Positions 22,093 through 31,227 of a DNA stretch of 36,229 bases are shown one piece after another (within the stretch, counting starts at the first letter, position 1; every line of letters begins with the position of its first letter). Below the pieces are notes generated by a model. That model was not told where the DNA came from. It made no database searches and saw only the letters and a list, made by a program, of their open reading frames with translations. The stretch comes from a virus. The stretch spans positions 1 through 36,229 of the IMG/VR virus record IMGVR_UViG_3300005253_003518. One strand, 5' to 3'. A program made the position numbers and the translations under genes.

Positions 22093-22520
22093 TGCCTATC
22101 ACAGCAGACGCCCCTGCGGGGGGCACGCTTGAACAATTGGGCGGCGAAGGTCGCCCGCTTGTTCTGCGCAATGGTGAGATTGAGCGCTTTGAACGTCAGC
22201 ACGGCTTGGGCATATTTGCGATGCTTGACCAATTGTTAGGCCGTGGCGAACCGCAAGCGCGGCATTGCCGCGACTTGCTAGCTTTAGGGTTGGTCGGCGG
22301 CGGTTTGAATGACAAGTCTGCGGACAAGTTGATCGACGATCTACCCCCAAGCGAAAACCACAGAATTAGGTCGATGGCGCAAGACCTTCTCTTGGCTGCT
22401 TTCATCCCGCCTGACGCTGGTAAAAAAAAAGCCGACGATTTAGTTGGGTCGTCCGCACCGAGCGTCCGGACAAGTACGAAGCGCAAGCTAAAATCAAAAG
22501 CGCCATCAGCGCAGGCTTAA
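22092..22520 (+). CDS. Tail assembly chaperone, zero-frame product (G-like)
   Basis: A 142-aa protein, start coupled to the tail tube gene (TAATG). The core GEIERFERQHGLGIFAMLDQ and the RDLLALGLVGGG segment match the GTA gp10 / TAC type of tail chaperone, which coats the tape measure protein during tail building. At residues 111-113 the message runs through nine A bases (KKK). The remaining 29 residues are a disordered basic tail. As in lambda G and GT, a -1 shift there would give a longer form. Confidence 0.87.
   Translation: MPITADAPAGGTLEQLGGEGRPLVLRNGEIERFERQHGLGIFAMLDQLLGRGEPQARHCRDLLALGLVGGGLNDKSADKLIDDLPPSENHRIRSMAQDLLLAAFIPPDAGKKKADDLVGSSAPSVRTSTKRKLKSKAPSAQA
22422..22430 (+). other. 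A9 slippery site for -1 frameshifting
   Basis: Nine A bases, read as AAA AAA AAA in the zero frame, between GGT and GCC. The -1 frame is open from here to the TGA at 22655-22657 and encodes a second chaperone-like domain; the +1 frame hits TAG within five codons. This matches the known programmed slip in phage tail chaperone genes. Confidence 0.75.
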
Positions 22521-22657
22521 GCATGTCCGATTGGCGGCAAATGACACCCGCCGATTGGTCCCTCTTTGTTGAGGGGTGGAATGAATCACACGCAAGCGAA
22601 ACGACTGCCCCGCCAACATGGGAGCAGTTCGAAGAATTGAAGGCAAAGCATGGCTGA
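22430..22657 (+). CDS. Tail assembly chaperone, -1 frame extension (T-like)
   Basis: Seventy-five codons in the -1 frame after the A9 site, giving SRRFSWVV and, further on, SDWRQMTPADWSLFVEGWNE. The MTP-x-x-W-x-x-F pattern is that of the small second tail chaperone (GTA orf10.1, Phage_TAC type). Made by frameshift it would be a G-T fusion of about 190 aa. It might also be made alone from the ATG at 22523, two bases after the zero-frame stop (44 aa). The stop overlaps the tape measure start by 8 bases. Confidence 0.75.
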   Translation, partial: SRRFSWVVRTERPDKYEAQAKIKSAISAGLSMSDWRQMTPADWSLFVEGWNESHASETTAPPTWEQFEELKAKHG

Positions 22658-24860
22658 ACCAACCGAACGCATTGCGATCCTGCTTGAATTGCAGCAGCAG
22701 GAATTTGAACGCAAAGCCAAGTCAGCGGGCGCATTGATTGATCGGCTTGAGCGCAAGTTTAACCCTTTGGCGGCTGCTGAGACTCGACTGACTAAAGAGC
22801 AGTTGCGCGTTAATGCCGCTCTTGAGGCTGGTACGATTGATGCGGCACAGCACGCCAAGGGTCTGAGCCTTTTGCAGCGCCAGTACGACCAGACGGTTGC
22901 CAGAGTAAACGGCGCACGCGGCTCGGTTATTGCGATGAACAGCAGTGTTGCCGCGCAAACGGGATTTATGACGCGGAACCGTCACATCTTCCAGCAGGGT
23001 GGCTATCAGGTAGGCGACTTCGCGGTTCAGGTTCAGGGCGGCACGTCAGCGCTTACAGCATTCACACAGCAGGGTTCCCAGCTTCTTGGCATATTCGGCC
23101 CAATGGGCGCGGTTCTCGGCGCTGTGCTGGCCGTGGGTGCGCCACTGGCGGGCTATTTCCTTGCCACGGGTGAGGCAGCAGCATCTCTGGACGATCAGTT
23201 GAAGGCACTGAAGGAAAGCATCCAAGCGGTGCAGGCTGCGGAATCGTTGTCTGGCGTTGATATGGTGGCGGAGTTCGGCGCACTTGCCAGCGAAGCCGAA
23301 AAGATATTCGAGATTAACCGCAAGATTGCCGCAATCAGGGCGTCTAGCGCACTGGATAGCGCAGCGCGGGGTATCGCGGGCGAGCTTGGCGTCGAAGGTG
23401 TGTTCGGTTTCACGCCGGAGCAAGTGCGTGAGCTTGGGCAGACGATTGCCGAAATCCAAGGCCAGATTGACCAACTCAACCGACCCTCTGAGATGTCTGA
23501 CAGCCAGTTTGCCGCAGCCAGTCGCGAATTGGGCGAATTGAATGAGCGCCTTTCTGACCTGAAAAGCGTATCTCGCAATATTGACAATCTGGGTGAAGAA
23601 CTCGGCATTACGGCAGAGCAGGCCAGTGAAGTGGTCGCACAGTTTGCCGCTATTGGTCAGGCAAAAGGCCCACAAGAGCAAGCCGACGCGATGGCAACGC
23701 TTGCCGATTACATTATCGGCGCAACTGAAAACCTTGAGAATGCCAGCGACGAGGGTAAGGCGTTCTATGAACAATTGCTAGAAGCCACAATTCAGGCCCT
23801 CAATCTAGCAAAGGTGGATATGGCGTCTAATATTGGCGCGGGTGCTGACGAGGCGGCTCGGCTGGCCTCAAACCTTGGTATTTCTCTTGGTATTGCTCAA
23901 AAGCTGGCTGCTGCACGGGCGGCGGAAACACGGGCAAACGAGGTCAACAATAACGGGCTTGATGCCGAAGACCCTCGCAACCCGAACAACACGCGCGGGA
24001 CGGTCTGGGATCAGGGTTACGATACATCATGGAAGCCGTGGGAGCCAAAGAAGACCAAGGGCAAAAGCGGCACCAAGGGAACGAAAGGCGGCAGGGGAAA
24101 GAAAGGTCGCGGCGGGCGTGAGGAAGAACCGTTTTTCTCAATCTCCCAAGACGAACTGGATAAGCTGCGCCTGCAAGTGTCGCTTCTCGGCAAATCCAAG
24201 GGCGAAATCGCAGCGTTAACCGTAAAGCATAAGTTGCTAGACGAAGCGAAAAAGCGTGGCCTAGACCTCACCGATGAACTGGCTGCAAAGATCGACGAGG
24301 AATCGGCGGCTGTTGGCAAGCTGGCCGAGGAATATGACCTGGCCCGCGACAAGATCGCGGCAATGGAGAAGATCCAAGGCGAGTTCAAGGATAGCGTGAT
24401 CGACGCGGCGATGGGCGGCGCAAATGCCATGGACGCATTTACGAACAGTATCAAGCGGGCTGCGCTTGAATATCTGCTGTTTGGTGAGGGCATGTTCGCG
24501 GGCGGCGGCGGCAAGTCGGGCGGCGGCTTTGGCGGCCTGCTTGGCGGTGTCTTCGCTGGCATGTTCGACAAGGGCGGCAAAATTCCCTCTGGCAAGTTCG
24601 GTATTGCGGGCGAGAACGGTCCCGAAATCGTGCGCGGCCCCGCTATGGTCACATCGACCAGAGCAACGGCGGCTGCGATGCAGAGCGGCGGTGGTCAAAT
24701 GGACGTGCGCGTGTACGTCGATGATGATGGCAACTGGCAAGCCAAGGTCGAGCAGATCAGCGGCGGCGTAGTGCAGAACGCGGCCCCCAGAATTGTCGGG
24801 CAATCAGTCAACGCTTCGCAGCGATCCTTTAAGAACAGCAAATCGGGGTGGTCACCATGA
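22650..24860 (+). CDS. Tail tape measure protein
   Basis: A 736-aa protein that sets tail length; at about 0.15 nm per residue it predicts a tail near 110 nm. The N-terminal 100 residues are a coiled coil. A hydrophobic stretch near 150-175 (MGAVLGAVLAVGAPLAGYFL) may cross the host membrane at infection. A Lys/Gly-rich linker (about 470-495) and a Gly-rich part precede the FGIAGENGPEIVRGP motif typical of tape measure C-termini. AAGG precedes the ATG. Confidence 0.95.
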   Translation: MAEPTERIAILLELQQQEFERKAKSAGALIDRLERKFNPLAAAETRLTKEQLRVNAALEAGTIDAAQHAKGLSLLQRQYDQTVARVNGARGSVIAMNSSVAAQTGFMTRNRHIFQQGGYQVGDFAVQVQGGTSALTAFTQQGSQLLGIFGPMGAVLGAVLAVGAPLAGYFLATGEAAASLDDQLKALKESIQAVQAAESLSGVDMVAEFGALASEAEKIFEINRKIAAIRASSALDSAARGIAGELGVEGVFGFTPEQVRELGQTIAEIQGQIDQLNRPSEMSDSQFAAASRELGELNERLSDLKSVSRNIDNLGEELGITAEQASEVVAQFAAIGQAKGPQEQADAMATLADYIIGATENLENASDEGKAFYEQLLEATIQALNLAKVDMASNIGAGADEAARLASNLGISLGIAQKLAAARAAETRANEVNNNGLDAEDPRNPNNTRGTVWDQGYDTSWKPWEPKKTKGKSGTKGTKGGRGKKGRGGREEEPFFSISQDELDKLRLQVSLLGKSKGEIAALTVKHKLLDEAKKRGLDLTDELAAKIDEESAAVGKLAEEYDLARDKIAAMEKIQGEFKDSVIDAAMGGANAMDAFTNSIKRAALEYLLFGEGMFAGGGGKSGGGFGGLLGGVFAGMFDKGGKIPSGKFGIAGENGPEIVRGPAMVTSTRATAAAMQSGGGQMDVRVYVDDDGNWQAKVEQISGGVVQNAAPRIVGQSVNASQRSFKNSKSGWSP

Positions 24861-25024
24861 TCTTATCAGCTTTATTCGCAATTCAGGCCCTACTCTTTAT
24901 CGGTCAGATTGCCATTGTTTTCTGGGTCCTGAAGTACGTCAGAGACGCGCAGAAGGTCACTATTTCTTTGTCCTCTAAGGCGGTCAAAAATAGTCAAAGG
25001 TCATCGAAGGCGTGGTCGCCATAA
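24857..25024 (+). CDS. Small single-span membrane protein
   Basis: A 55-aa protein joined by ATGA to the tape measure gene and by TAATG to the next. Residues 2-27 form one strong membrane helix (SALFAIQALLFIGQIAIVFW), followed by a basic Ser/Lys-rich tail. It sits in the tail-tip gene block, where most products are structural. A role in DNA entry or membrane insertion of the tail tip is possible but not shown. Confidence 0.7.
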   Translation: MILSALFAIQALLFIGQIAIVFWVLKYVRDAQKVTISLSSKAVKNSQRSSKAWSP

Positions 25025-25779
25025 TGACAGACGTTATCGCATGGCCACCCTTTGACCTGACGGGCTGGGAACTGGACGAGGTCTACCCTCAGTCGCGTTC
25101 GGTAGGCCTGATCGAGGGCAGGCCCCGCACGTCATCGGCGCAACGGGCGCGGCGCGTAGCGACTGCAAATATAACCGGCATCGGTAAACAGCAAGCGGGC
25201 GCTGGCTATGTGCGGATGCTGAACCGGCTTTGGGCTGGACGCCCCAACCTTACGCGAATTGAAGCGTGTTCTACGCTTTGGTACCCTTACCGGGGCGGCT
25301 ATGACTTGCGGAATAACGTGCTTGAATGGACGGACGACGGCACAGAGTTGTTGTGGACTGAGGGTTCGGCAACACTGCTTTGGGGCGACGGTGCCTATGC
25401 GTTATCTGGCGTACCTGCGGCCGATGGCGCTTGGTACGCACTGACGGTTTCCGGCTTGCCACCATCGCGCATTGTTGCGCGGCCATCCGAGCTGATCAGT
25501 GTAACAGACACCACAGGGGCAACAGAAACCGCATACATCCTGACTGTTATCCGTTCAAATGTCGATGGGGTTGCGACGATACGCACAGATAAGGCAACGG
25601 CTTTCACGCTCTCGGGGCTTGTCAGCATTGGGCATGCAGAAAGCATTGTATTTGAGGCCCAGGGTGTCCCCCGTTCGGTGCAGGGCGTGACAGGAACCTT
25701 TGGCTATCAATGGGACTTTCGAGAAGTGTTCGTTGATGAATATTCAGACGGCTGGACAGAGATAGACCCATGGGCCTAA
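25024..25779 (+). CDS. Minor tail protein, tail-tip block
   Basis: A 251-aa protein. The ATG at 25024 is chosen for its TAATG overlap; a GTG four codons earlier is in frame. The sequence is beta-rich, with Trp-rich segments (LEWTDDGTELLWTEGSATLL) and ends in WTEIDPWA. I do not recognise a named domain. Its place after the tape measure is that of the distal tail or lambda M/L-type proteins. Confidence 0.7.
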   Translation: MTDVIAWPPFDLTGWELDEVYPQSRSVGLIEGRPRTSSAQRARRVATANITGIGKQQAGAGYVRMLNRLWAGRPNLTRIEACSTLWYPYRGGYDLRNNVLEWTDDGTELLWTEGSATLLWGDGAYALSGVPAADGAWYALTVSGLPPSRIVARPSELISVTDTTGATETAYILTVIRSNVDGVATIRTDKATAFTLSGLVSIGHAESIVFEAQGVPRSVQGVTGTFGYQWDFREVFVDEYSDGWTEIDPWA

Positions 25780-26351
25780 CGCGCGGTGCAACAACTGCCC
25801 TGATTAATGACCTCAAGGGCCATTTTCACCCGGTTCTGTTAACATATGCCGATTGGCCGGGGGAGGAAATCCGCATTCATACCGGCGCGGGTAATCTGTC
25901 TTGGGGTGGCTATACATGGCTCGGTGCTGGAAAGCTCGTGCAGTTCTCGGCACCCCAAGAGGCGGGTGGACTGGCAACATCTGAGGCAACTGTTCGTGTT
26001 GCCGCTACAGTTGAAAACATGCTTGCGGAACGCGGCAAGATCATTCGAAACCGCAACCTTACGGTGTGGTTTGCGACAACCACGAAAGGGGGCGGCAACA
26101 TCCTGAAAGCTGACCCGGTTGAGCTATTCAATGGGTACTTCGACAGCCGGACGGGGATGTTGACGCGGGCAGACGGTGGCTTGGCTCATGATATGGTCCT
26201 TGGCCTTGGCGTGGGACCATCGGCGCGGGCGTCGGCGTCCATCACCCATAGTTACGAAGACCAGATTGCCAAATATCCGGGAGATACGGCGGGTCGGCAC
26301 GTCCAGAACGCCAATAAGTTAAAGTTCAACCCTCAGCAGTGGCCCGAATAA
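25770..26351 (+). CDS. Minor tail protein, DUF2163-like
   Basis: A 193-aa protein. The strand YTWLGAGKLVQFSAPQEAGG followed by a beta stretch with ENMLAERGKIIRNR resembles DUF2163-type tail proteins (GTA gp13-like) that join the baseplate hub to the distal tail. It overlaps the previous gene by 10 bases and the next by 13. The family match is weak; the gene order (hub, peptidase, tip) supports it. Confidence 0.62.
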   Translation: MGLTRGATTALINDLKGHFHPVLLTYADWPGEEIRIHTGAGNLSWGGYTWLGAGKLVQFSAPQEAGGLATSEATVRVAATVENMLAERGKIIRNRNLTVWFATTTKGGGNILKADPVELFNGYFDSRTGMLTRADGGLAHDMVLGLGVGPSARASASITHSYEDQIAKYPGDTAGRHVQNANKLKFNPQQWPE

Positions 26352-26743
26352 CAGAACGGGCGGCTTTCGACGCCGCCCTTAATTACTTGCGCCAACCGTT
26401 CGCGTGGCGACTTAGGCGCGACTGTACGGCGGCTTGCGTGGCCTTCGACGCATTGCACGGCACCGACCCCCTTGAGGGCGGTGTTGATGCCTACAGCACT
26501 GCGCTAGGCGCAGCGCGAATACTAAAGCGGGCAGGCGGCTACCTCGCATGGTGCGAGGCGACGTTCGACCTGCCCAGAACCACTAAACCCACAGCGGGTG
26601 ATTTAGCCCTGATTACCAGCGCAGATACGTTCGCCGCGGCTTTGGCGATCTGTGTAAAACCCGGCGAATACGCCAGTAAGACGGAAACCGGAATGATTAT
26701 CACAAAGGCCAATATTTTGGGGGCTTGGACATGCCGTTTCTAG
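26339..26743 (+). CDS. NlpC/P60-like tail peptidase (DUF6950 type)
   Basis: A 134-aa protein starting with GTG. The segment PFAWRLRRDCTAACVAFDAL has the DC catalytic cysteine of NlpC/P60-like phage peptidases, followed by GTDPLEGGVDAYSTALGAAR and ILKRAGGY. The partner His is not obvious, so activity is uncertain. Such proteins cut peptidoglycan crosslinks at the tail tip during entry, like lambda gpK. It lies just before the tip protein gene, as in lambda K-I-J order. Confidence 0.72.
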   Translation: MARITERAAFDAALNYLRQPFAWRLRRDCTAACVAFDALHGTDPLEGGVDAYSTALGAARILKRAGGYLAWCEATFDLPRTTKPTAGDLALITSADTFAAALAICVKPGEYASKTETGMIITKANILGAWTCRF

Positions 26744-28887
26744 CCCCACTGGTCGCGTCGATTACATCTGGCATATCATCAGTTGCAACGGCTCTAGGCT
26801 TTAGCGCTGCGACATCGGCAACTATTGCTTCTAGTGTAGTAAAATTCGGTGCTTCCTTCCTAATTAACAGCGCAATTTCTGCGATATTTGGAAAGAAGCC
26901 TAAAGCCCAAGACGTGGCACGTGATTTAGCACAGCCTACCACGGCCCCGGCATATCGGTTCGTATATGGGGAGTGTCGCGCAACAGGAACGCCGGTTGGT
27001 ACGCCGGTTAATGGTGCGAAAATATATGGTGCATGGCTGCTTAATTCTCGGGCATCCGATCTATCTACCTTCACGCTGTATCTTGATAAGCGCGAAGTCG
27101 TTTTGACGGGCAATGCGTTCGATCTGACAGGGGCAGGGGCAACCGCAACAGAAGCGCCTTTTTTGAACCATGTTAACGTATGGGTCAGCCGGGGCGATCA
27201 TACGGCACCGCCGACTGAGTTCACCACAGACGCGGCGTATGTTGGCGGCACGGCCGAGCACTTGTGGAAAACGACAGATGCATGGAAGGGCCGCACGATG
27301 ATCTGGCTTAAGCTAGATGCCGGTGCATCTGGTGAGCGGCAAGAGCGTTGGCCTTCTACGCCCCCATTGGTTGAGGTCGAAGGGCAATGGTCGCTGATCG
27401 AAGACCCGCGCACCGGCACGACGGCATGGTCTGAAAACCATGCTCTATGTTGTCGCGATGCTTTGATGAACAACCCAATTCGCGGCTATCAGTCTGGACA
27501 GATTCACGCATCTTTCGATCTGGACGGACCCAACGCTTGTGATGAAGTCGTAGCGCTCAATTCTGGTGGCAGCGAGGCGCGTTATACCTGTGCTGGTACG
27601 CTCGTTTTTAGCGATGGTGAAATCGAAGACCAGCTTAACCCGATGATGATGAGCGGTGCGGCTGATTTTATTCGCATTGGCGGAAAGTTGGGCTATGCGG
27701 CTGGCGTGTATCGCGCACCGACAGAGACACTTACCTACCTTCTAGGTGATAGCTTTGAATTCCCCGACATGCTGCCGGGGTCAGAATTGGTTAACCAACT
27801 TCGCGTCACTTATTTATCGCCGGCGCGAGGGTTTGAGACTGCGGAACTAACGCCATTGGATATACCGGGCGCACTGGATTCTGATGGTGGTGTATCTGCG
27901 GTCAAAACGATGGATCTGCCGTTTTGCCCCTCAGCAACCCAAGCAATGCGGGTTCGCAAGATCACGGGACTGCGGCTGCGCAGACAGGAGCGCATTCAGG
28001 GCGGGACGTTGCCACCTGAAGCGTTTAACTTGGTAGGCGGCGCCACAGCCGCCATCGCATTACCAGCGCCCTATGATGCCCTAAACGGTGTTTATGAGAT
28101 TGAAGGCATCCACCCCGGTTTTGACCCTATCGGCGAAAGCGGCGAAGTTGCCATGCGCATGCCCGCTTCATTGGTTAAGCACGATGCGACGATATACGAT
28201 TGGACCCCAGCGACTGACGAAGAGGAAGTCTTCAACGTCACCTATGACAGCACCCGCACAGGAACGGCAAGCCCAGGCTCAATCAGCGTCACAACTGGCG
28301 ATGCGGTCAATCTAAGTACCGGAGGCGGTATTATCCCTCGCATTCGGTTCGCCTTCGATCCATCCACGTCAAGTATTACGGCCTATGAGTGGCAGTACCG
28401 TGAAACTGCTGGCGATTACCAGTCGGGTAATTTGATAGGTCAGGAAGTGCGTGATGGATCAGGAAAGGTCTTTGACTATCTGACGGGCACTCCCGGTCAA
28501 ACTTACGAAATACGCGTCCGGGCTATTGGTCCAAATGGCACGTCTGGGTGGGTAGAAATCACGGGCGTCACGCCTGTGGTTAATATCACAATTGATATCC
28601 CCATTGAAGGCGCGGCTGTCGGTGGGGCTGGTCAAATCACAGTCAGCTTTAGAACGCCAAATGACGCCGACTTTAGAGCGATTGAATTCTACGGCAGCAA
28701 CACAAACGACAGTGGAGCAGCCAGCCTGATCGGCACTGCCATTTACACCAGCCAAAACACAATTGTCAGCATTACTGAAAGCAGTCTCGGCACTTCTGTA
28801 ACCCGATATTATTTCGCGCGTTCGCGTGGTGATTACAACAGCGCTTCGGCATTCACCGCCAGCGTTTCAGCGACAACAGACCCATAA
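26731..28887 (+). CDS. Tail-tip attachment protein (gpJ-like)
   Basis: A 718-aa protein. The ATG at 26731 follows a GGGGG ribosome site; a TTG two codons earlier is less likely. The N-terminal 50 residues are hydrophobic and Ala/Ser-rich. The middle has family segments such as NHALCCRDALMNNPIRGYQS and the DLPFCPSATQAMRVRKITGL loop. The C-terminal third has fibronectin type III-like repeats (YEIRVRAIGPNGTSGW, then FRTPNDADFRAIEF). It should contact the host surface at the tail tip. The peptidase gene overlaps its start. Confidence 0.86.
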   Translation: MPFLAPLVASITSGISSVATALGFSAATSATIASSVVKFGASFLINSAISAIFGKKPKAQDVARDLAQPTTAPAYRFVYGECRATGTPVGTPVNGAKIYGAWLLNSRASDLSTFTLYLDKREVVLTGNAFDLTGAGATATEAPFLNHVNVWVSRGDHTAPPTEFTTDAAYVGGTAEHLWKTTDAWKGRTMIWLKLDAGASGERQERWPSTPPLVEVEGQWSLIEDPRTGTTAWSENHALCCRDALMNNPIRGYQSGQIHASFDLDGPNACDEVVALNSGGSEARYTCAGTLVFSDGEIEDQLNPMMMSGAADFIRIGGKLGYAAGVYRAPTETLTYLLGDSFEFPDMLPGSELVNQLRVTYLSPARGFETAELTPLDIPGALDSDGGVSAVKTMDLPFCPSATQAMRVRKITGLRLRRQERIQGGTLPPEAFNLVGGATAAIALPAPYDALNGVYEIEGIHPGFDPIGESGEVAMRMPASLVKHDATIYDWTPATDEEEVFNVTYDSTRTGTASPGSISVTTGDAVNLSTGGGIIPRIRFAFDPSTSSITAYEWQYRETAGDYQSGNLIGQEVRDGSGKVFDYLTGTPGQTYEIRVRAIGPNGTSGWVEITGVTPVVNITIDIPIEGAAVGGAGQITVSFRTPNDADFRAIEFYGSNTNDSGAASLIGTAIYTSQNTIVSITESSLGTSVTRYYFARSRGDYNSASAFTASVSATTDP

Positions 28888-28897
28888 GGAAAATCAA

Positions 28898-31162
28898 ATG
28901 AGCCTTCCAGTATTTAGCCTTCCCACGACTGGGACGGCCCCAAAAGCGACGACTAAGCAAGTGCTTGAAGACAACGTGAACGCCGCTCTTTCTTCGATTT
29001 ATACAGAAGTTGGCGCGGGTGTCAGTGGGCTTAACCCGAGGGGCAATTGGGATGCATCAAGCGGCGCATTTCCATCTGGCTCAGCGAAGGGTGACTTCTG
29101 GATAGTATCGGTTGCAGGAACGGTCGACGGACAAGCATTTGTTAAGGGTGATTGGCTCGTGTCGTCGGTTGTCAACGCGTCAACTGCGATATTTGCGGCT
29201 AATTGGTTCAGAGGTGATTATTCACAGCTTGATCGGCGTGAGTTTGCATCCATCACTGCTGCTGCGGCATCCACCTCCCTAATTGATGGGGTCACCTATG
29301 CCGTAACCAGCGGCGAAAACAGCGAACGCGAAGACTTCACATACGTTGCAGCAAGCACCCTGACCGCAGACGGTGCGTTGGTCGTTACCGCAACCGGCAT
29401 GGGCGCGGGACGGTTAATAAGCACGCGGACAGTCTATGCGGATTGGGCGAAGTTCAATGCAGATGTTCGCCCATTGGATATCGGACTGTCGCTCACAGTG
29501 CGAGGCGCTGGTGGGTTCACTATTGTTGCGTCTGGGGAGCATTTTACGACGGCTGGCGGCCTAAAGGTCGTGATTGCAGATGATCAAGCAAAGCCGCAAC
29601 ACTACGGAACACCAAACGCCGCAGCATTCACGGCGCTATTTGCCAACCACTTGAACATCACAATCCCTTTTCAGGTTGCGGAGTATTTTTGCGGTGCATT
29701 GTCTATTCGTGACGGGCACAACATCACGTTTCAGGCTGGCGCTAAGGTTAAGCAGGCAACCTCCGGTGAACGTTTATTCTCTGCAATTGGTGTAAGCAAC
29801 TTTCGCATCAACCGGCCTGAGTTCGTCGGCACACTTACCGAAGCTCCTACATCGGCACTATTCTTGGGTGCAACACACGAAGGCGAACCATTATCGCTTG
29901 GCTGGGGTCTCTATCTTCAGAACTGCGCACGGTATGTTGTTAATAGTCCGAAGGCGACCAAATTTGCGGGCCATGGAATATACACTGCCGGGGGCACACT
30001 TAACGGGACGCTACGCGGCGATAAAGGGCAGATTATCGCGGCATCTGCGCATGAATGTGCAATCGGTCTACGTGCTGACGCAGGTTCGGGCGGTGAGTAT
30101 GTAAACTGGTCAATCCCTGATTCATCCGGCAATTTTGTCGGTTTTAGAATGTCCGCAGGTAATCATACAGTCAGCGGCGGCAATATCGTTGATAATAATG
30201 TAAATGTGTTTCTGTCGGCTGGTGGGGTTGTGGACAACCATCTTCACGGAATATTTTCAGCAGTGAACATAAACCATGCCACAGTATACAACATTCACGC
30301 AAAAGGCGTGATCAACGGTCATAGCTTTGAGGGCTGTCATCTATACGGCAACGGCGGTGCATTAGGGGCGATATTCTTCGAGAATAGCAAAGGCATTGTG
30401 CTTGACGGTGGCCACCTTGATTGTTTTGCTTACAATTACGAAGGGCCAAACAGCGGCAAGAACTACATCAAAAATATGTACTGCCCCGGATCATACGGAA
30501 TAGTGCAGCGTTATGACAGCCTAGACCTAACGCCCTACAACCTGATTATCACAGACTGCTACGGCCCAGGCGCGATAATCGAGGAAGGCGTCAATAGTTT
30601 CGACATTAACAACGGGCAGTTGCGCATCCACTTTCTAGGCGCTGCATCAAAGCGTGGGGGTTCCCCTGGTGTTACTGTCGAGCGCACACCGAGCGGTGTT
30701 GCTGTTGGTGATTATGTGATCAGGTTGCCGCGCAGGGTAGCTAACTTCCCAACGCTATCGGTCTCAGTCGAACACCTCTCGCGCACGCCGGGGAACTACT
30801 TCATCACCCAGTATAACGGCACGGCGATTGAAGCGACAACCGACGCCACCGGCTATGCCATCGGTGACACAGGTGCCCCGACAATCACCCTGGCCGCTGC
30901 TGGTTCGGGCGCAATACTGGCTGGCGATAAGATATCATTCGCTGGCGACGATAAGGTCTATTCGGTAACTACCGGCGATGCAGATGTTTCGGGCGGCGGT
31001 TCAATCGTTCTGTCCACTGATCTTGCAAAAGCGATTCCGGCATCTGCGACAGCTATCACAGTGCATAACGCTTACCGCCTTGAGACGTATACGCAGAACG
31101 GCGGAACACAAACCCAAGCCGACCCGGTTAACGCGCAAATTGTAGTGTTCGGCGATCTTTGA
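28898..31162 (+). CDS. Tailspike with beta-helix domain
   Basis: A 754-aa protein, starting after AAGGAAA. The first 115 residues (including GNWDASSGAFPSGSAKGDFW) are an adaptor that would attach to the tail. From about 220 to 610 there are many short Gly/Asn-rich turns and hydrophobic strands (VNINHATVYNIHAKGVINGH), the look of a right-handed beta-helix seen in tailspikes and pectate lyase folds. The C-terminal 150 residues form a separate beta domain. It likely binds or degrades surface polysaccharide, which sets host range. Confidence 0.85.
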   Translation: MSLPVFSLPTTGTAPKATTKQVLEDNVNAALSSIYTEVGAGVSGLNPRGNWDASSGAFPSGSAKGDFWIVSVAGTVDGQAFVKGDWLVSSVVNASTAIFAANWFRGDYSQLDRREFASITAAAASTSLIDGVTYAVTSGENSEREDFTYVAASTLTADGALVVTATGMGAGRLISTRTVYADWAKFNADVRPLDIGLSLTVRGAGGFTIVASGEHFTTAGGLKVVIADDQAKPQHYGTPNAAAFTALFANHLNITIPFQVAEYFCGALSIRDGHNITFQAGAKVKQATSGERLFSAIGVSNFRINRPEFVGTLTEAPTSALFLGATHEGEPLSLGWGLYLQNCARYVVNSPKATKFAGHGIYTAGGTLNGTLRGDKGQIIAASAHECAIGLRADAGSGGEYVNWSIPDSSGNFVGFRMSAGNHTVSGGNIVDNNVNVFLSAGGVVDNHLHGIFSAVNINHATVYNIHAKGVINGHSFEGCHLYGNGGALGAIFFENSKGIVLDGGHLDCFAYNYEGPNSGKNYIKNMYCPGSYGIVQRYDSLDLTPYNLIITDCYGPGAIIEEGVNSFDINNGQLRIHFLGAASKRGGSPGVTVERTPSGVAVGDYVIRLPRRVANFPTLSVSVEHLSRTPGNYFITQYNGTAIEATTDATGYAIGDTGAPTITLAAAGSGAILAGDKISFAGDDKVYSVTTGDADVSGGGSIVLSTDLAKAIPASATAITVHNAYRLETYTQNGGTQTQADPVNAQIVVFGDL

Positions 31163-31227
31163 CACAAATGCTGCCAAAGTGCGTTCCATGCCCCTGTCCT
31201 AACATCCCAAAATTCGGATAATAGCCC

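Noticed and set aside
22523-22657. Treating the 44-aa frame only as an independent gene
   Set aside because: It is better explained as the C-terminal part of a -1 frameshift product, since the frame is open all the way back to the A9 run; independent initiation is kept as an additional possibility.
23046-23774. 242-codon minus-strand frame over the tape measure gene
   Set aside because: No ribosome site, no operon context and a composition that only mirrors the coding strand.
24017-24652. Proline/serine-rich minus-strand frame over the Gly/Lys-rich part of the tape measure
   Set aside because: The composition is the direct complement of Gly- and Lys-rich codons in the tape measure linker.
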